From JABCYV01 sp963729325 (GTDB lineage: Bacteria; Acidobacteriota; Terriglobia; Terriglobales; Acidobacteriaceae): a stretch of 64,000 bases of DNA. Positions within the stretch are counted from its first letter, which is position 1. Every line of letters begins with the position of its first letter. This document shows, piece after piece, positions 59,408 through 64,000 of the stretch. The notes under the pieces are model-generated. The model worked only from the letters and a program-made list of their open reading frames with translations. It did not search any database and had not been told where the DNA came from. The stretch lies in contig CAVSNS010000003.1 of NCBI GenBank assembly GCA_963729325.1, forward strand, positions 18,864 through 82,863. Direction: 5' to 3'. Position numbers and translations under genes: made by a program.

Positions 59408-59422
59408 CTGAACATGTTCACA
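59408..59422. promoter_or_regulatory. TetR-type palindromic operator, copy 2
   Basis: CTGAACATGTTCACA, identical to 54937-54951. Located between the TetR gene and the divergent SDR/ligase operon. TATATT on the minus strand (59406-59401) directly beside it may be the -10 box of the TetR gene; TTGACA lies at 59396-59401 on the plus strand. Confidence 0.7.
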
Positions 59423-59626
59423 GTGTACGCTGTTTGATTGACTTGCTTTCTCGTGCCGGCGCTGCCGCCGTGCACGGTGTTAGTGGGCCGACGGCCTTCG
59501 AGTGGTCTCGACTGCGGCCAGTTTTGCCGTTTGGCCGGCGGAAAATGGTCGGCTGGGTCTGACCACTCGTTGCGGCAAAAGCGATCCCCAAGGCTGGTGA
59601 CCGTTTCACGTCAAAAGGCAGAAAAG

Positions 59627-60389
59627 ATGACTGAGGACAGGCGCGTCGCCTTGATCACGGGCGCCGCCACCGGAATCGGACGCGCGACGGCGGTGGCCCT
59701 GGCGGCTGCTGGTTTCAACGTTGGTCGTGAACTACTCCCGTAGTGAACATGCCGCGCGCGAGACTGCGAGGCTGGCGGAGGAGAAAGGGGCGAAGACCTT
59801 TCTGTTTCCATGTGACGTTAGCGATGATGCATCGGTCCGCAAGATGCTTGCGGCAGTCGAGCAGGAGTTTGGCCGCCTGGATGCTCTCGTCAATAACGCG
59901 GGTACCACGACGGAAGTCAAGCCGCAAGATTTCGACGCATTGACAGCCGAGGAGTGGGATCGAGTATTTGCGGTGAATGTTCGTGGTGTCTTTCAGGTCA
60001 CACGCGCCGCTGCGCCGCTTCTCCGGAAGTCGGGCGGCAGCATCGTGAACACCGCCAGCATCGTCGGTTTGCGTCCCGGTCCGCAGCCGTTGCCTTACGC
60101 CGCGAGCAAGGCCGCAGTCGTGAGTCTCACCAAACTGCTGGCGCTAAATCTTGGACCAGAAATCCGGGTCAATGCGGTTGCACCAGGCTGGATACAGGGC
60201 GATTGGATGATGCGCATGCTAAAGGACAAGTATGACGACCTGATGACCAGGCGCGCCAGGAACACGCCGCTGCGCCGGTGTGTGACCGCAGAAGATGTTG
60301 CGGAGGTGATCGTGAACCTGATAATCAGCAACCGTCTGGTGAATGGCGAGATCGTAGTCATTGACGGTGGTTACGCAGCCACAACTTAG
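59627..60389 (+). CDS. Short-chain dehydrogenase/reductase (one frame break)
   Basis: About 254 codons from ATG 59627. Rossmann motif ITGAATGIGRATAVALAAAG, then a frame change near 59725 (GFNV to VVNYSRSEHAARETARL). NNAG motif in DALVNNAGTTTE, catalytic Ser in GSIVNTASIVGLR, YAASKAAVVSL with Tyr and Lys, and the C-terminal NGEIVVIDGGYA. Classical NAD(P)H-dependent SDR. Seventeen bases before the AMP-ligase gene, probably one operon. Confidence 0.88.
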
Positions 60390-60405
60390 GAAGAGGTAGA
60401 GGAGA

Positions 60406-62080
60406 ATGTTGAAAGGGGTTGTACCGTTTCCTCCCGAGTTCGCGCAACGATATCGGGATCGCGGCTATTGGTCGGACAAATCGCTGGCGGATGAATTCCG
60501 GGTCGTGTTCAAGCGTTATGCCGATCGGGTTGCCCTGATCGGCGGAGATCGAGCGATCACCTACGGCGAACTCGATCGCCTTTCCGATAACCTGGCATTG
60601 AATCTTCTGGACCTCGGCCTTAAGACTCTGGACCGGGTTGTGGTGCAACTGCCGAATGTGGTGGAGTTCGTCATCCTTTACTTCGGCCTGCAAAAAATCG
60701 GATGCATCCCGATCGCCGCTCTGCCGAGCCAGCGCTATGCGGAAATCAGCCAGTTTGTGAAATTGTCAGGTGCAGCGGCGTGTGTGATTCCCGACCATTT
60801 CCAGGATTTTGATTATGCGCAGATGGTCAATCGCATCCGTGCAGAGAACCCGACGTTAACGCACGCGATCATCCTAGGATCTCCTCGCCATGGATTTGCC
60901 TCCCTCCCGAATTGATCACGAAGCCGGCCGTGCTGTCGGCCTCGCGGCTTTCCGAAATAAGCATCGATCCCGACGACCCGGCGGTTTTTCAGCTTTCCGG
61001 TGGAACCACCGGAATCCCAAAGCTTATTCCTCGCACCCACAATGACTATGCCTATAATTCCAAGACTGCGGCCAGTGTCTGCGCGGTCAAAGGCGACTCC
61101 GTGGCGCTAGTCGTGCTGCCAATCGCACATAACCTTCCTCTCGCCTGTCCAGGCATTCAGGGCTTTCTGTTCAATGGCGCTAAGGCGGTGATCGGGACCA
61201 GCACCAAGCCGGAGCACATCAGCGAACTAATTCAAAAACATCGTGTCACTCATCTGAAGGTAGTCCCTTCGCTGTTGATTCGGCTGTTGGACAGCCACGT
61301 GCTCGCGCACTACGATCTGTCTTCACTGAAGATCGTTCAAAGTGGGGGCCAAAGCCTGCTCCCACAGACCCGACTGCTGGTGAAAAAACTTATTCCCAAC
61401 GTCTTTGTTCAGGAGAACTTCGGCATGTCGGAAGGGCTCTTGATGTTCGTCCGTCTCGACGATCCACCCGATGTCTGCCTGGAAACGGTGGGACGTCCGA
61501 TTTCTCCCGATGACGAAGTACGCCTTCTCGATGACGATGGCAATGAGGTTCCGCGCGGACGAAGTGGGCGAGTTGTGCTGCCGCGGGCCTTATACCCTGC
61601 GCGGGTACTTTGGAGTTCCCGAGTACAATGCCCGGGTTTTTACTGCCGACGGCTTTTACCGCTCCGGGGATCTGATGCGGCAGCATCCCTCCGGCAACTA
61701 CGTTGTTGAAGGTAGAAAGAAGGACTTGATCAACCGTGGGGGAGAAAAGATCAGTGCGGAAGAAATTGAGAACCTCATTTTGTCCCACCCCTCGGTAAAG
61801 AATGTTGCCTGTGTTCCAATGCCGGACCACGATCTCGGAGAGCGCATGTGCGCCTGCGTTTTGGTGCGTGATGGAGCCAAGTTGAGCTTCGATGAATTGA
61901 AGAAGTTTCTGCTCGGCGAAAGAGATCGCCAAGTATAAACTCCCGGAGCGCCTGGAAATCCTGCCAGAGTTTCCGTTGTCAACCTTCGGTAAAGTGTCAA
62001 AGAAAAAGCTGGTGGAGATGATTTCCAAGAAGGCTGAGGCAGAGCAAAATCCTGGGGCAACGCTTGCAAGCAGGTCGTAA
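60406..62080 (+). CDS. (2,3-dihydroxybenzoyl)adenylate synthase-like AMP ligase (three frame breaks)
   Basis: About 558 codons. The start MLKGVVPFPPEFAQRYRDRGYW and AMP-binding loop FQLSGGTTGIPKLIPRTHNDYAYN are typical of the DhbE/EntE aryl-acid ligase group. Further motifs: QENFGMSEGLLMFVRLDDP, CCRGPYTLRGYFGVPEYNARVF, DGFYRSGDLMRQHPSGNYVVEGRKKDLINRGGEKISAEEIENL, and the catalytic-Lys region LSTFGKVSKKKLVE. Frame changes near 60910, 61570 and 61930. Activates an aryl acid such as salicylate or dihydroxybenzoate; no carrier-protein or NRPS gene is nearby, which favours a catabolic CoA-ligase role. Confidence 0.85.
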
Positions 62081-62107
62081 GTCGCGGCTGTTGGCATTGA
62101 CCATCGC

Positions 62108-62950
62108 ATGAGAATCATCGACGTTCATTGTTATCCCAATACTAAGGAATGGATCGCATGCCAGCAGCCATACGTTGATGCCCTGGCCAAATATTGGAAT
62201 CGTTCGTGGACGGCGAAGAGCGAGGAGGATGTCGTTAAAGACTTCGCCGATGCAGGTGTTGAGGCTCTTTTAGTTGCACTGGATCTCGAAACTACTGTCG
62301 CCACACCTCCCTGCTCAAACGATTTTGTAGCGGGAATGCGAAAGCGGCATCCGGATCGAATCATTCAGGCTTGGGCTGCAGTCGATCCTTTCAAAGGCGT
62401 AAAAGCGCTGGCCGAGGCCAAGCATGCTATTCAGGATCTGAGTATGCTGGGGTTCCACTTTCATCCAATCATTGGACACTTCGCGGTGAATGACCGGCGT
62501 CTCTATCCCCTGTTTGAACTGATCAAGGAAATGCGGGTGCCCGTGATGATTGATGTGGGTACGACTGGCATGGGAGCCGGCATGCCTGGCGGGATGGGCA
62601 GCAAGCTTCGACACGCTCATCCGTCTGCAATTGACGAACTTGCAGCCGATTTTCCCAACCTCACGATCATAGCTGCACATCCGGGCTGGCCTTGGGTCGA
62701 CGAGATGACCGCCGTTGCCTTGCACAAAGGTAATGTGTTCTGGGATCTCTCAGGGTGGGCGCCGAAATATTTTCCGGCACAGCTGAAAGCTGATATTCGT
62801 GGACGTCTAAAGGACAAGATTATGTTCGGCAGCGATTATCCCAGCATTCCTCACTCCCGCTTGCTGCGCGAGTGGGACGAACTCGGTTACTCAGCCGAGG
62901 TCATGGAGCGGGTTTTCCATCGTAATGCTGAACGCGTGTTGGGACTTTAA
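62108..62950 (+). CDS. Amidohydrolase-2 family protein, cytoplasmic
   Basis: 280 aa, intact. MRIIDVHCYPNTKEW replaces the usual HxH by H-C-Y; later family residues are kept (MLGFHFHPIIGHFAVNDRRLYPLFELI, NLTIIAAHPGWPWVDEM, KIMFGSDYPSIPHSRLL, NAERVLGL). No signal peptide, unlike the two other paralogues here. Likely a decarboxylase or hydrolase on the product of the ligase/SDR steps. Stop codon overlaps that of the convergent neighbour. Confidence 0.83.
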   Translation: MRIIDVHCYPNTKEWIACQQPYVDALAKYWNRSWTAKSEEDVVKDFADAGVEALLVALDLETTVATPPCSNDFVAGMRKRHPDRIIQAWAAVDPFKGVKALAEAKHAIQDLSMLGFHFHPIIGHFAVNDRRLYPLFELIKEMRVPVMIDVGTTGMGAGMPGGMGSKLRHAHPSAIDELAADFPNLTIIAAHPGWPWVDEMTAVALHKGNVFWDLSGWAPKYFPAQLKADIRGRLKDKIMFGSDYPSIPHSRLLREWDELGYSAEVMERVFHRNAERVLGL

Positions 62951-64000
62951 AGCTTGAGCAGTCGTGCTGCATTGCCGCCGAGAATCATCTGGCGCTGCGC
63001 GCTGGTCAGGTCGACTTGTTCGAGGAACTGCACCGGCCGGTCATAGCCCATGGCGAAGCAGTAGTCGCTGCCCGTCATAACTCGCTCCGCCCCGACTTCC
63101 TTGATCACGAACTCCATGACCGTCTTCGAATGAGTTATGGTGTCGTAGGTGAAGCGCTGCAGGTAGCTGCTCGGGGCCTGCGGTAGCTGCTTCAACTCCG
63201 GGCGCACTCTCCAGCCCTGATCCAGTCGGCCAACCAGAATGGGGAGCACACCGCCCGCGTGCGGCAGGCAGACTTGGAGCTTGGGATGGCGGTCAAGCAC
63301 GCCACCGAAGATCAAGCGGCAGGCGGCGATAGCCGTGTCGATGGGGTTGCCCAGCAGATTTGACAGAAAGAAGGGTTTCAGGCGATCTCCGCCGATGGTT
63401 TCCAGGGGATGCAGGAAAATCGGGAGGTCGAGGGCTTCGATGCGCGCCAGAATCGGTTCAAACAGCGGATCGTCGAGATCATGCCCTTCGATGTTCGTAC
63501 CCATGTAGACGCCGCGCATTCCGGGCAGCTTGCTGGGCGCGGTCCAGTTCGTCAAGGGCCCGATCGGGATAAAGCATCGGCAGGGTTAAGAAGGCGACAA
63601 GCCGAGTGGGATTGGCTCGGTGGGCAGCCGTTGCCGCATCGTTCCAAGCTTTAGCAAGTTTGCTGGAGAGATCGGCGTCGCCCCAATAAAGCATCGGACT
63701 GGTCAGTGAGATGGCTTGTACAGCAACTCCCTGTTGGTCCATGTCAGCGATCCGAGCCTTCAAGTCTATGAACTTCGGAGAGAGTGGTCCGTTGCTCGCA
63801 GCCGGCGTCTTGATGAACCAACCTTTGTCGGTCATGCGGTATGAGGCATCGAAGCGCTTGCCTTCGTCGGCCACGAGATCGAGATACGTCTCAGGGAAAT
63901 AGTGAGCATGGATGTCGATCACACGGATACTGTCGGAGCGCGGAGTCTGGGTCTGAGCGAGTGTGTCGCCGGTGCTGCCGGCCGCAGCGACTGCGGCAGT
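62947..64000 (-). CDS. Amidohydrolase-2 (ACMSD-like), exported; 5' end outside window, one frame break
   Basis: The frame stays open to the window edge: residues upstream of RVIDIHAHYFPETYLDLV form the end of a signal peptide (AAVAAAGSTGDTLAQTQ). Metal motif HAH, GVAVQAISLTSPMLYWGD, then a frame change near 63545 and MRGVYMGTNIEGHDLDDPLFEPILARIEALDLPIFLHPL, LQVCLPHAGGVLPILVGRLDQGW, AERVMTGSDYCFAMGYD. These match the 2-amino-3-carboxymuconate semialdehyde decarboxylase branch. Gene partial at the right edge. Confidence 0.85.

Noticed and set aside
60406..62080. Siderophore (dihydroxybenzoate) biosynthesis locus
   Set aside because: The ligase resembles DhbE and the SDR could pass for EntA, but no isochorismate synthase, isochorismatase or NRPS gene is present, and neighbours are transport and amidohydrolase genes.

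Overview
The window looks like chromosomal DNA of an acidobacterium (Acidobacteriota, probably class Terriglobia). The evidence is three TonB-dependent outer-membrane receptors of the Oar-like type with an N-terminal carboxypeptidase-regulatory-like domain, a winged-helix/TPR regulator, a DUF3500 protein, a secreted LPPGL-repeat protein and a GTCATCCTGAGC-type inverted-repeat element. This is inference from gene content; no 16S rRNA or tRNA gene was seen.

Layout. 0-7 kb: ECF sigma factor with a small membrane protein, ferritin-like Tat protein, a TonB receptor. 7-13.6 kb: TetR regulator with a shared operator, an unknown secreted protein plus cytochrome P460, LytTR regulator and gene relics, NIPSNAP/ArsR pair. 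13.8-20 kb: TPR membrane protein, Phd/PIN toxin-antitoxin module, two-subunit molybdenum hydroxylase, glycosyltransferase-39-like membrane protein. 20-23 kb: yceD-rpmF-plsX-fabD (ribosome and fatty-acid/phospholipid genes). 23-27.7 kb: TetR-HlyD-ABC ATPase-ABC permease efflux operon. 27.8-34.1 kb: histidine operon hisIGDCBHFA, all minus strand, with a complete attenuator in front. 34-48.6 kb: truncated TonB receptor abutting a truncated lipoprotein, lipoproteins, DUF3500, wHTH-TPR regulator, an IS1182-family element, phosphoesterase, LVIVD-type protein. 48.8-64 kb: a catabolic-looking island with an aromatic-acid MFS transporter, M24 peptidase, TonB receptor, 2-hydroxyacid dehydrogenase, three amidohydrolase-2 proteins, YncE-like propeller, TetR, SDR and a dihydroxybenzoate-AMP-ligase-like enzyme.

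How genes work together. The his operon has overlapping stop/start codons throughout and is preceded by a 24-codon leader peptide with seven His codons and three mutually exclusive hairpins, so it should respond to charged tRNA-His. The catabolic island appears linked by an identical 15-base palindromic site in front of both its TetR gene and its TonB receptor gene.

Caution on quality. More than 30 single-base frame breaks interrupt otherwise well-conserved genes, including hisF, hisB and hisC. This density in biosynthetic genes points to uncorrected indels in the assembly rather than decay. For such genes I give one entry spanning the whole gene and state where the frame changes. Genuine relics (LytTR copy, RsbW-like fragment, truncated TonB gene) are labelled pseudogene.
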